Translations under genes and position numbers: made by a program | Notes under the pieces: generated by a model | Told to the model about the DNA's origin: nothing | What the model saw: the letters and a program-made list of their open reading frames with translations, nothing else | Database searches by the model: none | Source of the DNA: Oceanobacillus limi | Lineage (GTDB): Bacteria; Bacillota; Bacilli; Bacillales; Amphibacillaceae | Assembly (NCBI RefSeq): GCF_900111445.1 | Contig: NZ_FOHE01000011.1 | Span: 1-64,000, forward strand | Direction of reading: 5' to 3' | Length of the DNA stretch: 64,000 nucleotides | In this document: positions 48,111 to 56,896 of the stretch, one piece after another | Layout of the letters: the number at the start of each line of letters is the position of its first letter | How positions within the stretch are numbered: the first letter of the stretch is position 1

Positions 48111-49890
48111 CATTATTTACCGTATTGAGATACTCTAAGATTTCTTCAGCAATGTTTTTAGGTACTCCCAATTTCGTAATATCTGTAATGGAAGCTCGTT
48201 TTATTTCATTAACGGATTTGAAATGGGTTAATAATAACTTACGACGCTTCGCTCCAACACCCGGTATTTTATCTAATTCCGATTGAAATAAACTCTTACC
48301 ACGTAATTGTCGATGGAATGAAATCGCAAATCGATGGACCTCATCCTGAATACGCTGTACAAGATAAAATTCTTGTGATTTTCGTGATAGAGGAATGACA
48401 GCGGGAGGATCCCCGTATAGTAATTCGCTTGTCTTATGTTTATCATCCTTTGCTAAACCACAAATAGGAATATCTACCCCAAGCTCATTCTCCAATACAT
48501 CTAGAGCTGCACTCATTTGTCCTTTTCCCCCATCGATAACAATTAAATCTGGTAAAGGTAAAGATTCCTTTAAAACACGTGTATACCTTCTCCTAATAAC
48601 TTCACGCATTGTTTCGTAGTCATCCGGTCCCTTAACATCTCTAATTTTATATTTTCGGTATTCCTTTTTATTTGGTTTACCATCAATAAAAACGACCATT
48701 GCCGATACCGGATCTGTTCCTTGTATATTGGAGTTGTCAAAAGCTTCGATTCGATGTGGTATTTCAATATTTAATGCATCTCCCAATTTTTCAACGGCAA
48801 GAATAGTGCGTTCCTCATCACGTTCAATGAGAGAAAACTTCTCTTTTAAGGATGCTTTCGCATTTTCCATAGCAAGCTCCACTAGTTCTTTTTTACGACC
48901 ACGATATGGTGTATGAACGTTAATTTCAAGTAACTCCTTGAGAAGTTCTATATCAATTCCTATTGGAACAAATATTTGCTTTGGTTTTGGGTGATGTTGA
49001 TGCAAGTAAAACCGTCCCACATAACTAATGAATGTTTCCTCTGGTTCATCAAAAAATGGAAAAATAGCTACATCCCGCTCTATTAATTTTCCCTGGCGAA
49101 TAAAAAATACTTGAATACACATCCAGCCTTTATCATAACTATATCCAAACACATCTCGGTCCACATTATCATTTAATGTCATTTTTTGCTGTTCCATCAC
49201 AACTTCAATATGTTCGATTAGATCTCGTAACTCTTTTGCTCGTTCAAAATTAAGTTGTTCACTTGCCTCATACATTTTTGTTTGTAAGTCTTTTTTTATA
49301 TCTTTAAAACCACCATGAAGAAATGATGTCACTCGTTGAACAATTTGATTATACGCTTCGTTTGTGGGTGGTTGTTCGCTACAAGCTAGGCATTGACCCA
49401 TATGGTAATACAAACAATATCGACCTGGAGGATTATTACATTTACGTAGAGGGTACAGTCGATCAAGCAATTTTTTTGCTTCCCGAGCTGCTGAAACATT
49501 TGGGTACGGACCAAAATATTTTCCCTTGTCTTTCTTTACTTTCCGTGTTATTAACAATCGGGGATGTCGCTCTGCAGTTATCTTTAAATAAGGATACGAC
49601 TTATCATCCTTTAACATAACATTGTATTTAGGATCATACTTTTTGATTAGGTTCATTTCCAATATTAAAGCTTCCATTTCCGTAGAAGTAATAATATATT
49701 CAAAATCATCTATTTCTTGTACAAGTCGCTGTGTTTTTTGATCATTAGCACCAGTAAAATAAGATCTGACACGATTTTTCAGTAGTTTTGATTTCCCTAC
49801 ATATATCACTGTTTTATGCTTATCCTTCATAAGATAACAGCCAGGTTGTGCGGGGAGGACAGCCAACTTTTCTTTTATATTTTGGTTCAT
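48094..49890 (-). CDS. uvrC: Excinuclease ABC subunit C
   Basis: 598 residues from the ATG at 49890 with AAGGA ten bases upstream. GIY-YIG nuclease domain ([20 protein letters not shown]), UvrB-interaction domain near 200-235, an EndoV-like domain ([31 protein letters not shown]), and C-terminal HhH motifs. Makes both incisions in nucleotide excision repair. In Bacillus subtilis lysC lies next to it; not so here. Confidence 0.96.
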   Translation of the reverse strand: MNQNIKEKLAVLPAQPGCYLMKDKHKTVIYVGKSKLLKNRVRSYFTGANDQKTQRLVQEIDDFEYIITSTEMEALILEMNLIKKYDPKYNVMLKDDKSYPYLKITAERHPRLLITRKVKKDKGKYFGPYPNVSAAREAKKLLDRLYPLRKCNNPPGRYCLYYHMGQCLACSEQPPTNEAYNQIVQRVTSFLHGGFKDIKKDLQTKMYEASEQLNFERAKELRDLIEHIEVVMEQQKMTLNDNVDRDVFGYSYDKGWMCIQVFFIRQGKLIERDVAIFPFFDEPEETFISYVGRFYLHQHHPKPKQIFVPIGIDIELLKELLEINVHTPYRGRKKELVELAMENAKASLKEKFSLIERDEERTILAVEKLGDALNIEIPHRIEAFDNSNIQGTDPVSAMVVFIDGKPNKKEYRKYKIRDVKGPDDYETMREVIRRRYTRVLKESLPLPDLIVIDGGKGQMSAALDVLENELGVDIPICGLAKDDKHKTSELLYGDPPAVIPLSRKSQEFYLVQRIQDEVHRFAISFHRQLRGKSLFQSELDKIPGVGAKRRKLLLTHFKSVNEIKRASITDITKLGVPKNIAEEILEYLNTVNNERGTE

Positions 49891-49933
49891 AACCAATTTC
49901 ATCCTTAACTCTTATTTTATAATAACGATAGTT

Positions 49934-49963
49934 AATCCCTTGTCACATTTGCAACAAGGGATT
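49934..49963 (-). terminator. Hairpin after trxA
   Basis: AATCCCTTGT (49934-49943) and ACAAGGGATT (49954-49963). The following T-run on the minus strand is poor, so terminator strength is uncertain. Confidence 0.55.
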
Positions 49964-49989
49964 ATTATTTCATGTTATCATATATTTTC

Positions 49990-50304
49990 TTAAGCGTGTT
50001 TATTGATTAATTCAACAAGTGCTTCTTTAGGTTGGAATCCAATCACTTGATCCACAACGTTACCATCTTTAAATAATAATAAAGTTGGGATACTCATAAC
50101 GCCGAATTTCCCTGCAGTTTCCTGATTCTCATCAACATCGAGTTTAACGATTTGAACTTTTTCAGACATTTCTCCGTCTATTTCTTCTAGAACAGGAGCA
50201 ATCATTTTACAAGGTCCGCACCATGGCGCCCAGAAATCAGCTAATACTAATCCTTCAGCAGTTTCACTAGCGAAGTTTTGATCAGTTACATTTACAATTG
50301 CCAT
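49990..50304 (-). CDS. trxA: Thioredoxin
   Basis: 104 residues. Active site [10 protein letters not shown], plus the cis-proline in [12 protein letters not shown]. General disulfide reductant, including for ribonucleotide reductase. AGGAGG precedes the ATG. Confidence 0.98.
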   Translation of the reverse strand: MAIVNVTDQNFASETAEGLVLADFWAPWCGPCKMIAPVLEEIDGEMSEKVQIVKLDVDENQETAGKFGVMSIPTLLLFKDGNVVDQVIGFQPKEALVELINKHA

Positions 50305-50546
50305 TATTTTTCCTCCTCATACTGTACTCGTTAACGAGTATATCATCAAAAATATTACCTTACTAATAGTTTGCTTCAAGCCAATTTTTTTATCAGTATA
50401 ATTATGTGAAAGAGACTGAAGAATATTAAAACTTTCAACCCCAAGAACAATTACACGATTAAATTGATTCACAGTTGATATATGATGCGTCATACTTCTT
50501 GTAGCTTTAGTTAAAAATTTTAACGACGATTGTTTAGCGCTTCGAC

Positions 50547-50674
50547 AACCGCTACGGAAATACATTACGCTTTCCGCGGGCTCGTGCTGAGCCTCCTCGA
50601 TCGCAAAGACCGCTCTCTGTGGGGTCTCATCATCTTCGCTGTTCCCGCAGGAGTCTCCATGTATTTCCTCCGCT
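50547..50674 (-). repeat. Foldback repeat element, copy 1 (minus orientation)
   Basis: About 128 bases, starting and ending with CCGCTA/TAGCGG-like arms. GGAAATACAT (50556-50565) pairs with ATGTATTTCC (50659-50668). The interior has CTCCTGCGGGAAC and CCCGCGGAAAGCG blocks shared with copy 2. These elements are common in intergenic DNA of Bacillaceae. Confidence 0.8.
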
Positions 50675-50744
50675 GATATTTTTTGATTATTATTCAATCA
50701 ATAATCATAGTTTTGTATATTCTCGCAAAATAAGAACCACTTCA

Positions 50745-50874
50745 ACAGCGGAGACAGAATGCGTAGACTCCTGCGGGAACAGCACGTGTCCGAAGATCCC
50801 GGAAGAAGCGGTTTTTGCTTCTGAGGAAGCTAAGGCCGTGCCCGCGGAAAGCGAAGCGTTCTGCCGTAGCGGTT
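50745..50874 (+). repeat. Foldback repeat element, copy 2 (plus orientation)
   Basis: About 130 bases, in inverted orientation to copy 1. CAGAATGC (50755-50762) pairs with GCGTTCTG (50856-50863). Shares the CTCCTGCGGGAACAGC and GCCCGCGGAAAGCG blocks with copy 1, but the terminal stem has different bases that still pair. Confidence 0.8.
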
Positions 50875-50960
50875 ATCTAACAATATTTCCATTAGGTGAA
50901 ACCAAAAGTTACGTCACATAATATACCTAACGCGCAGTAAACTATGAAGATGCGTAAAGT

Positions 50961-51020
50961 AAAAATCCGAACTGATTCAATTCTAATGGAAGAATTTTGA
51001 ATCATTGTTCGGATTCCTTT
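50961..51020 (-). terminator. Terminator of the fadR-fadB-etfB-etfA operon
   Basis: Long imperfect stem: AAATCCGAACTGATTCAATTCT on the left pairs with the segment ending GAATCATTGTTCGGATT (right arm 50991-51015). A T-rich stretch follows on the minus strand. Confidence 0.75.
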
Positions 51021-51057
51021 TGACTTGATTCCTTTTATCCAAGCCTCTTCAAAGTAT

Positions 51058-52032
51058 TTATCCTTTTATCTTTTTTACTTCTTCAATTAATAATGGTATT
51101 ACTTCAAATAGATCTCCAACAATTCCATAATCGGCTACATTAAAAATATTTGCCTCTGGGTCTTTATTAATTGCTACTATGACTTTTGAGTTTGACATAC
51201 CAGCCAGATGTTGAATTGCTCCGGAGATTCCAACAGCAATATACAAATCTGGTGTTACTACCTTACCAGTTTGACCAATTTGTAACGAATAATCACAATA
51301 ATCTGCATCACATGCACCACGTGAAGCACCAACTGCTCCACCTAGTACCTCTGCTAACTCATACAACGGCTTGAATCCGTCAGCACTTTTAACCCCACGG
51401 CCACCTGCGATGATTACATTTGCTTCAGAAAGATCAACACCCTCCGAAGCTTTTCGGATAACTTCCTTAATCACTGTACGTAAATCAGCAATATCTACTT
51501 CTCTCTCATCAACTTCTCCAGAACGAGAATCATCATGGTCAAGTGCTGGAATATTATTAGGTCGTATCGTAGCAAAAACGACACCACTCGTAATTGTTTT
51601 CTTTTCAAAGGCTTTACCAGAGTATATTGGTCGTGTAAATACTACCTCATCACCGTCTACATCAATACCTGTTACATCGGAAATTAAACCGGTTTCAAGT
51701 TTTGCTGCAAGTTTAGGCGTTAAATCCTTTCCAACGGCAGTATGTCCCATAACAATACCATATGGAGACTCTTCCTCAATGACAGATAATACGGCTTGCC
51801 CGTAACCGTCTGAGGTATAATCTTTTAATTTTTCATTAAGAACAGAAACTACTCGATCTGCTCCATAATAAATCATTTCCTGCGCTTGGCTTTTTAGGCT
51901 TTCTTCCCCACAGATGACACCAACAATCTCTCCATCTGGGTTAATTTGTTTTGCTGCAGCAATAGCTTCAAAGGTTACATTTCGTAATACACCGTCTCTT
52001 GTTTCACCAATAACTAATAATTTATCGCTCAT
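51058..52032 (-). CDS. etfA: Electron transfer flavoprotein alpha subunit
   Basis: 324 residues. N-terminal alpha/beta domain and the C-terminal FAD-binding signature VGASRGACDADYCDYSLQIGQ, LYIAVGISGAIQHLAGM, then VAINKDPEANIFNVADYGIV. Takes electrons from acyl-CoA dehydrogenases. Follows etfB. Confidence 0.97.
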   Translation of the reverse strand: MSDKLLVIGETRDGVLRNVTFEAIAAAKQINPDGEIVGVICGEESLKSQAQEMIYYGADRVVSVLNEKLKDYTSDGYGQAVLSVIEEESPYGIVMGHTAVGKDLTPKLAAKLETGLISDVTGIDVDGDEVVFTRPIYSGKAFEKKTITSGVVFATIRPNNIPALDHDDSRSGEVDEREVDIADLRTVIKEVIRKASEGVDLSEANVIIAGGRGVKSADGFKPLYELAEVLGGAVGASRGACDADYCDYSLQIGQTGKVVTPDLYIAVGISGAIQHLAGMSNSKVIVAINKDPEANIFNVADYGIVGDLFEVIPLLIEEVKKIKG

Positions 52033-52059
52033 GAGAATTTCTCCCTTCTGTCCCTCTAT

Positions 52060-52833
52060 TTAAAGTACCTTCGCTTCATCCTTAAGTAATGACACAAGCT
52101 CTTTTACTTGATCGTCTATTTCGCCTTCCAACACTCTTCCTGCTTCTTTTTCTGGTGGAAGGAATATGTCAACGGTTTCCGTTTTTGGTTCTAGTTCATC
52201 TTCATCCAAATCCAAGTCATCAATTTCCAATTCTTCCAATGGCTTCTTCTTTGCCTTCATAATACCAGGTAATGATGGATACCTTGGTTCATTAAGACCT
52301 TGTTGACAAGTGACTAAAACAGGCAAAGTTGTTTCAACTTTTTCAACATCACCTTCTACGTCTTTGTCTATTTTCACCGTATCTCCATCAATTTCCAAAC
52401 TTGTAATTGTTGTCACATAAGGAATATCCAAACGTTCCGCTAATCTAGGCCCAACTTGACCGCTAGCCTCATCAATAGCAACATTACCAGCAAGAATTAA
52501 GTCTACTTCTTTATCTTCAAAGAATGCTTCTAATATTTTTACAGTAGTAAACTGATCTCCTTCTTCAAGATCTTCCTCTGTATTAATTAACACTGCTTTA
52601 TCTGCTCCCATAGCTAATGCAGTTCGCAATTGTTTTTCTGATTCTTCATCACCTATCGTAATTACTGTTACCTCTCCACCGTGTTCATCACGCTGTTTAA
52701 TTGCTTCTTCCACTGCATATTCATCGTAAGGATTTATAATGAATTCTGCACCATCGTCCTCAATCTGCCCATTTGATACGACAATTTTCTCTTCTGTATC
52801 AAATGTCTTTTTCAATAATACATAAATATTCAT
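52060..52833 (-). CDS. etfB: Electron transfer flavoprotein beta subunit
   Basis: 257 residues from the ATG at 52833 with GAGGAGG upstream. INPYDEYAVEEAIKQRDEHG, ALAMGADKAVLI, LAGNVAIDEASGQVGPRLAE and LPGIMKAKKKPLEEL are the usual EtfB motifs. Forms the flavoprotein with EtfA in fatty-acid oxidation. Confidence 0.97.
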   Translation of the reverse strand: MNIYVLLKKTFDTEEKIVVSNGQIEDDGAEFIINPYDEYAVEEAIKQRDEHGGEVTVITIGDEESEKQLRTALAMGADKAVLINTEEDLEEGDQFTTVKILEAFFEDKEVDLILAGNVAIDEASGQVGPRLAERLDIPYVTTITSLEIDGDTVKIDKDVEGDVEKVETTLPVLVTCQQGLNEPRYPSLPGIMKAKKKPLEELEIDDLDLDEDELEPKTETVDIFLPPEKEAGRVLEGEIDDQVKELVSLLKDEAKVL

Positions 52834-52890
52834 TTGATTTTCCTCCTCTTTAAGCGTTTTCAAAATTTAAGTCAGGTTTAAATAGATAAT

Positions 52891-53664
52891 CTACTTATCT
52901 TGGAAATTGGGTTTTCGCTTTTCAATGAAAGCACGAACACCTTCCTTGGCATCCTCAGAGCCAAATATCTCTCCAAAGGCTCTCGCTTCTTCCTTCACAC
53001 CTTCTGCAAATTGTGTCGTTTTTGCATATGGTACCAGCTTCATTACCTGATTGATCGTTGGTTTACTTTTTGCAGCAATTCTCTTTGCTAGATTCATAGC
53101 TTCTTCAACTAAGTTATCATCAGCGACGACTCGATTTGCTAACCCAAAGGCCTGCGCTTCAGTTCCACTAATTGGATCACCTGTTAAAATCATCTCATAT
53201 GCTTTTGGTCCCCCAACATATTGTGGCAAGCGCTGTGTTCCAGCAAAACCAGGAATAATACCTAAATTTAATTCTGGTAATCCAAGCTTCGCACTTTCTG
53301 TCACTATACGAATGTGACAAGCCATCGCTAACTCTAATCCTCCACCCAATGCTGCTCCATGAATAGCTGCAATAATTGGTATAGAAAAGCTTTCCATCCT
53401 GTCAAAAAGGTTTTGCCCTTCTTCTGACAATGATTGATAGTCAGAAGAATTTTGGAAAGAAGTAAACTCCTTTATATCTGCCCCTGCAGAGAAAAACTTC
53501 CCTTCCCCTTTAATAACAATCGCTTTTGCAGTATTTTCATGTTCAATTGCATCGAGCTTTACGGATAAATCTCTTAATAATTTACTAGATAATGCGTTAG
53601 CTGGTGGACTTTGAATCGTTAAAACAGCTATTTGATCCTGTAGTTCATATGATAATGTCCCCAT
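52891..53664 (-). CDS. fadB: Enoyl-CoA hydratase
   Basis: 257 residues from the ATG at 53664 with GGAGGGGG upstream. Crotonase fold: FFSAGADIKEF and IHGAALGGGLELAMACHIRI (oxyanion hole), LPELNLGIIPGFAGTQRLPQ with the catalytic Glu, then ALGLANRVV-like segment. Hydrates enoyl-CoA in beta-oxidation. Same order as Bacillus subtilis ysiB. Confidence 0.95.
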   Translation of the reverse strand: MGTLSYELQDQIAVLTIQSPPANALSSKLLRDLSVKLDAIEHENTAKAIVIKGEGKFFSAGADIKEFTSFQNSSDYQSLSEEGQNLFDRMESFSIPIIAAIHGAALGGGLELAMACHIRIVTESAKLGLPELNLGIIPGFAGTQRLPQYVGGPKAYEMILTGDPISGTEAQAFGLANRVVADDNLVEEAMNLAKRIAAKSKPTINQVMKLVPYAKTTQFAEGVKEEARAFGEIFGSEDAKEGVRAFIEKRKPNFQDK

Positions 53665-53727
53665 GTTCCCCCTCCTTCTTATGTTTATATTAACAAAACT
53701 ACTCATTTTTATCACATCTCTCCATCG

Positions 53728-53749
53728 CAGCTCCCATTTTTGGGAGCTG
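53728..53749 (-). other. Hairpin between fadR and fadB
   Basis: CAGCTCCCA, TTTT, TGGGAGCTG: a perfect nine-base stem without a T-run. It may be a processing or partial-termination site that sets lower expression of downstream genes. Confidence 0.5.
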
Positions 53750-53757
53750 GAGCAATC

Positions 53758-54342
53758 TTACTTAACAGAGAGACCATTTGTAATTAACGCATGAACAGAA
53801 GGCGCCAAACTAACTAAGTCATACTTTTCATCTTTCATTACCCAGTTCGTAACCGTTTCATCCAGCGTTCCAAAAATCATTTGGCGTACTAATTTCCTGT
53901 TTAAGTCATCGCGAAAGAGCTTTTGCTCTATTCCTTCTTTTATAATCTCATCGATAACTACTAAATAAGGCTTTAGTACATTATTAATTTGTAACCTTAA
54001 GTCAATATTGGATTGTCTAAGCTCTAATTGAGTTACAATCGCTAAATAGTGATCTTCAGCCAATTGACGAAAATGCATTTCGATCAAAGTTAGCAACTTC
54101 TTATTCGCATCTTCCTTTTCACTAGTTGCTGACACAATTTGCTCAATGAATTGCCCCATTTTTTCTTCAAATACAGAAACAAGAATGTCTTCTTTATTCT
54201 TAAAATAGAGGTAAATAGTACCGTCAGCAACCCCTGCTTTTTTAGCAATTTTTGATACTTGTGAAGCGTGATAGCCGTTTTCTGCAATTACTTCTACAGC
54301 TGCATCAATAATTAATTTGTATTTTGGCTTGTTTTTCTTCAT
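53758..54342 (-). CDS. fadR: FadR, TetR-family repressor of fatty-acid degradation
   Basis: 194 residues. N-terminal TetR helix-turn-helix: AENGYHASQVSKIAKKAGVA, DGTIYLYFKNKEDIL. Ligand domain binds long-chain acyl-CoA in Bacillus FadR (YsiA). It is first in the operon fadR-fadB-etfB-etfA and has a matching operator upstream (54453-54472). Confidence 0.93.
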   Translation of the reverse strand: MKKNKPKYKLIIDAAVEVIAENGYHASQVSKIAKKAGVADGTIYLYFKNKEDILVSVFEEKMGQFIEQIVSATSEKEDANKKLLTLIEMHFRQLAEDHYLAIVTQLELRQSNIDLRLQINNVLKPYLVVIDEIIKEGIEQKLFRDDLNRKLVRQMIFGTLDETVTNWVMKDEKYDLVSLAPSVHALITNGLSVK

Positions 54343-54452
54343 ACTTGAACTCCTTCGAACAACCTTAGAAAGCTGTGCACAAGCAGAGCCTTTAGGGCAA
54401 ATATTTTACGTGCACGTAATTAAATAAGTAGCTTTCTATCTACAAAACTAAA

Positions 54453-54472
54453 ATGAATGAATACTCATTCAT
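54453..54472. promoter_or_regulatory. FadR operator
   Basis: ATGAATGA-ATAC-TCATTCAT is a palindrome that fits the Bacillus FadR site (TGAATGAnTAnTCATTCA). It lies immediately after the -10 of the fadR promoter, so repression would be autogenous. Confidence 0.88.
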
Positions 54473-54477
54473 ATTTT

Positions 54478-54506
54478 ATTATACTTCTGAATCATGTAGA
54501 TGTCAA
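54478..54506 (-). promoter_or_regulatory. Consensus sigma-A promoter of the fadR operon
   Basis: Minus strand TTGACA (54506-54501), 17-base spacer, TATAAT (54483-54478): a perfect vegetative promoter with the FadR site next to it. Confidence 0.92.
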
Positions 54507-54540
54507 TATACAGCTTGGGCATAAACGAATTAAAAAAATA

Positions 54541-56235
54541 CTACGTAACATTGCTTTCTTCCTGTTTTTTCTTTGTATCGGAATCGATTAATTGTCTTCT
54601 TAATATTTTCCCAACAGCAGTCTTCGGCAATTCATCACGAAATTCATATAATCGTGGAACTTTGTAAGCAGCAAGATGCTTTCTACAAAAAGTATTCAAA
54701 TCTTCTTCATTTAAGTCATATCCATCCTTCGCTACCACAAATGCCTTAACGGTTTCCCCGCGATAAGGATCCGGAATACCGGCAACAGCCACTTCTAGTA
54801 CGCCCTCATGTTCGTACAATACTTCTTCTACTTCCCTTGGATAAATATTATACCCACCTGCAATAATCATGTCTTTTTTTCGATCAACTATATAAAAATA
54901 ACCATTTTCATCCATGTAGCCCATATCTCCAGTGAATAACCAACCATCCTTTAACACTTTATCTGTTTCTTCTTGGTTATTCCAATACCCCTTCATGACT
55001 TGAGGACCCTTCACAGCAACCTCTCCAACATCACCTATCTCCGCTTCCTCTAACGTTTCCATATCCAATATTTTAGAATCTGTATCTGGCCATGGGATAC
55101 CAATACTACCATTTATTCTTTTTTCCCACACAAAATTAGCATGTGTAACAGGAGATGATTCTGTTAAACCATATCCTTCAACTAGTCGACCACCAGTAAC
55201 TTTCTCAAATTGCTCTTGAACCTCAACTGGTAAAGGTGCTGATCCACTAATACAAGCCTCAATAGAGGAGAGGTCGTATTTTTTCAAATCTGGGTGGTTT
55301 AACAATCCAACATATATCGTTGGTGCACCAGGAAACAATGTTGGTTTTTGCTTTTGAATTGTTTTTAAGACATCACCAGCATCAAATTTCGGCATTAAAA
55401 TCATTTTCTGACCAGCCATAATCGACATGTTCATGACTGTAGTCATCCCATACACATGGAAAAACGGTAACACACCAAGAACAATTTCTTCTCCCTCTTT
55501 TGTCTTATAAAGCCAAGCGTCGCTCATTTGAACATTAGACACTAAGTTATAATGGGTTAGCATAACCCCCTTTGGGAAACCAGTTGTGCCTCCTGTATAC
55601 TGTAGTAAAGCCAAATCTTCTTTCGGATCGACTTCAACCGGTTGATAATTAGGAGTCGTTTGCTCCAAAATCTTAGTCCAAACATGTGTATCCCCGCCAT
55701 GATCAACTTTAACCACCATATTATATTGCTTCTTTTGAATAAAAGGGTAAATTAGGTTTTTCGGGAATGGTAAATAATCTTTAATCCCCGCTACAAATAT
55801 GTGCTTTAATGGAGTATCTTTCTTAACATTCTTTACACGCGGCACTAAGATATCTAAGCATACAATAAACGTTGCACCTGAATCATTTAATTGATACTCC
55901 AACTCCCTTTCTGTATATAGAGGGTTTGTTTGGACTACAATTCCACCTGCCATTAGGGCACCATAATAACTAATGACCGCTTGCGGACAATTAGGTAGCA
56001 TGATTGCTACTCGGTCCCCTTTATTTAACCCCAATTGTTGGAAATAATTTGCCATTATCTTTGCTTGTGTATGGACCTCAGTAAATGACAACTCCTTCCC
56101 CATAAAATAAAGCGCTTTCTTTTCACCGTAACGTTTTGCAGCATCACCCAAAAAGACATGTAAAGGTTTTTCGTCGTAATCAATGGTAGTTGGAATTTCT
56201 TTTGGATAGTTCGCATGCCATAGCTTTTCTTCCAC
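54541..56235 (-). CDS. lcfA: Long-chain acyl-CoA synthetase
   Basis: 564 residues from the GTG at 56235, with GGGAGG seven bases upstream. AMP-binding motif LQYTGGTTGFPKGVMLTH, EGYGLTESSPV, GWLFTGDMGYMDENGYF and the C-terminal PKTAVGKILRR. Activates fatty acids for beta-oxidation; located beside its regulator fadR. Confidence 0.96.
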   Translation of the reverse strand: MEEKLWHANYPKEIPTTIDYDEKPLHVFLGDAAKRYGEKKALYFMGKELSFTEVHTQAKIMANYFQQLGLNKGDRVAIMLPNCPQAVISYYGALMAGGIVVQTNPLYTERELEYQLNDSGATFIVCLDILVPRVKNVKKDTPLKHIFVAGIKDYLPFPKNLIYPFIQKKQYNMVVKVDHGGDTHVWTKILEQTTPNYQPVEVDPKEDLALLQYTGGTTGFPKGVMLTHYNLVSNVQMSDAWLYKTKEGEEIVLGVLPFFHVYGMTTVMNMSIMAGQKMILMPKFDAGDVLKTIQKQKPTLFPGAPTIYVGLLNHPDLKKYDLSSIEACISGSAPLPVEVQEQFEKVTGGRLVEGYGLTESSPVTHANFVWEKRINGSIGIPWPDTDSKILDMETLEEAEIGDVGEVAVKGPQVMKGYWNNQEETDKVLKDGWLFTGDMGYMDENGYFYIVDRKKDMIIAGGYNIYPREVEEVLYEHEGVLEVAVAGIPDPYRGETVKAFVVAKDGYDLNEEDLNTFCRKHLAAYKVPRLYEFRDELPKTAVGKILRRQLIDSDTKKKQEESNVT

Positions 56236-56372
56236 ATCAATTCCTCCCTTAGTACTATATTTATATTTCATTATACCGACTAATTGATATTTTTTGAAAT
56301 TTTATTTAACTTTTTGTATATTTTTTTAATAAATCATCAAAAAATCGGCATAATGAGTAGGAATTAACGTAT

Positions 56373-56456
56373 TTAGATTAAATAAAAGACCCCTACAACA
56401 ACAAAGATAATTGCCACAACGATTAATATTTTTGCAAGTACTTCAAGTGTATCCAT
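56373..56456 (-). CDS. Tiny membrane peptide (27 aa)
   Basis: MDTLEVLAKILIVVAIIFVV then VGVFYLI: a single membrane helix with GGGAGAGG before the ATG. It lies between yshE and lcfA. Small membrane peptides are easily overlooked; function unknown. Confidence 0.55.
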   Translation of the reverse strand: MDTLEVLAKILIVVAIIFVVVGVFYLI

Positions 56457-56467
56457 TTTTCCTCTCC

Positions 56468-56875
56468 CTAGATGATATTTGCACCTATTACAAATGCCAA
56501 ACTTATGGAAATGACCATAGAAATAAAACCGACAGCAATATTTCCATTCCCAATCTCTTCATCAACTTTAATCGTTGGTGTTAGAAATTCAAAAATAAAA
56601 TATGCTATGAGTAGAAGTAAGAAACCATACAATCCCCAACCGATACTAATTAACAAAGAATCATTATGCTCAATGGAATAGCGGAAAATGGTGGCAATTC
56701 CAAAAATCTTGCCACCAGTTGCCATTGCTACCGCTAAATTTCCACTTTTAATTTCTGACCAATTTTTATAGGTTGTTACTAATTCGAATACTGCTAAAAA
56801 AACAATGGTACATAAAATTACAACACTATACCTTGCTGCTGTTTCTACTGCAAGCAGTTCCCAAAATCCTTCCAT
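56468..56875 (-). CDS. yshE: YshE-like membrane protein (DUF350)
   Basis: 135 residues from the ATG at 56875 with GGGGGGAG upstream. Four membrane helices, with NLAVAMATGGKIFGIATIFR and NIAVGFISMVISISLAFVIG, the duplicated pattern of DUF350/UPF0719 proteins. Next to mutS2 as in Bacillus. Confidence 0.9.
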   Translation of the reverse strand: MEGFWELLAVETAARYSVVILCTIVFLAVFELVTTYKNWSEIKSGNLAVAMATGGKIFGIATIFRYSIEHNDSLLISIGWGLYGFLLLLIAYFIFEFLTPTIKVDEEIGNGNIAVGFISMVISISLAFVIGANII

Positions 56876-56896
56876 TTCTTCTCCCCCCAAGAAAAA

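Larger units (their letters stand above)
50305..51057. other. Long intergenic region trxA/etfA carrying two foldback repeats
   Basis: No real gene: the open frames at 50317-50697 and 50619-50921 lie in the repeats and have no family resemblance. A TGATTATT/AATAATCA hairpin near 50687-50710 sits between the two repeats. The etfA terminator is at 50961-51020. Confidence 0.7.

Noticed and set aside
50317-50921. Two frames in the trxA/etfA gap
   Set aside because: They are translations of the foldback repeats, with no start signals.
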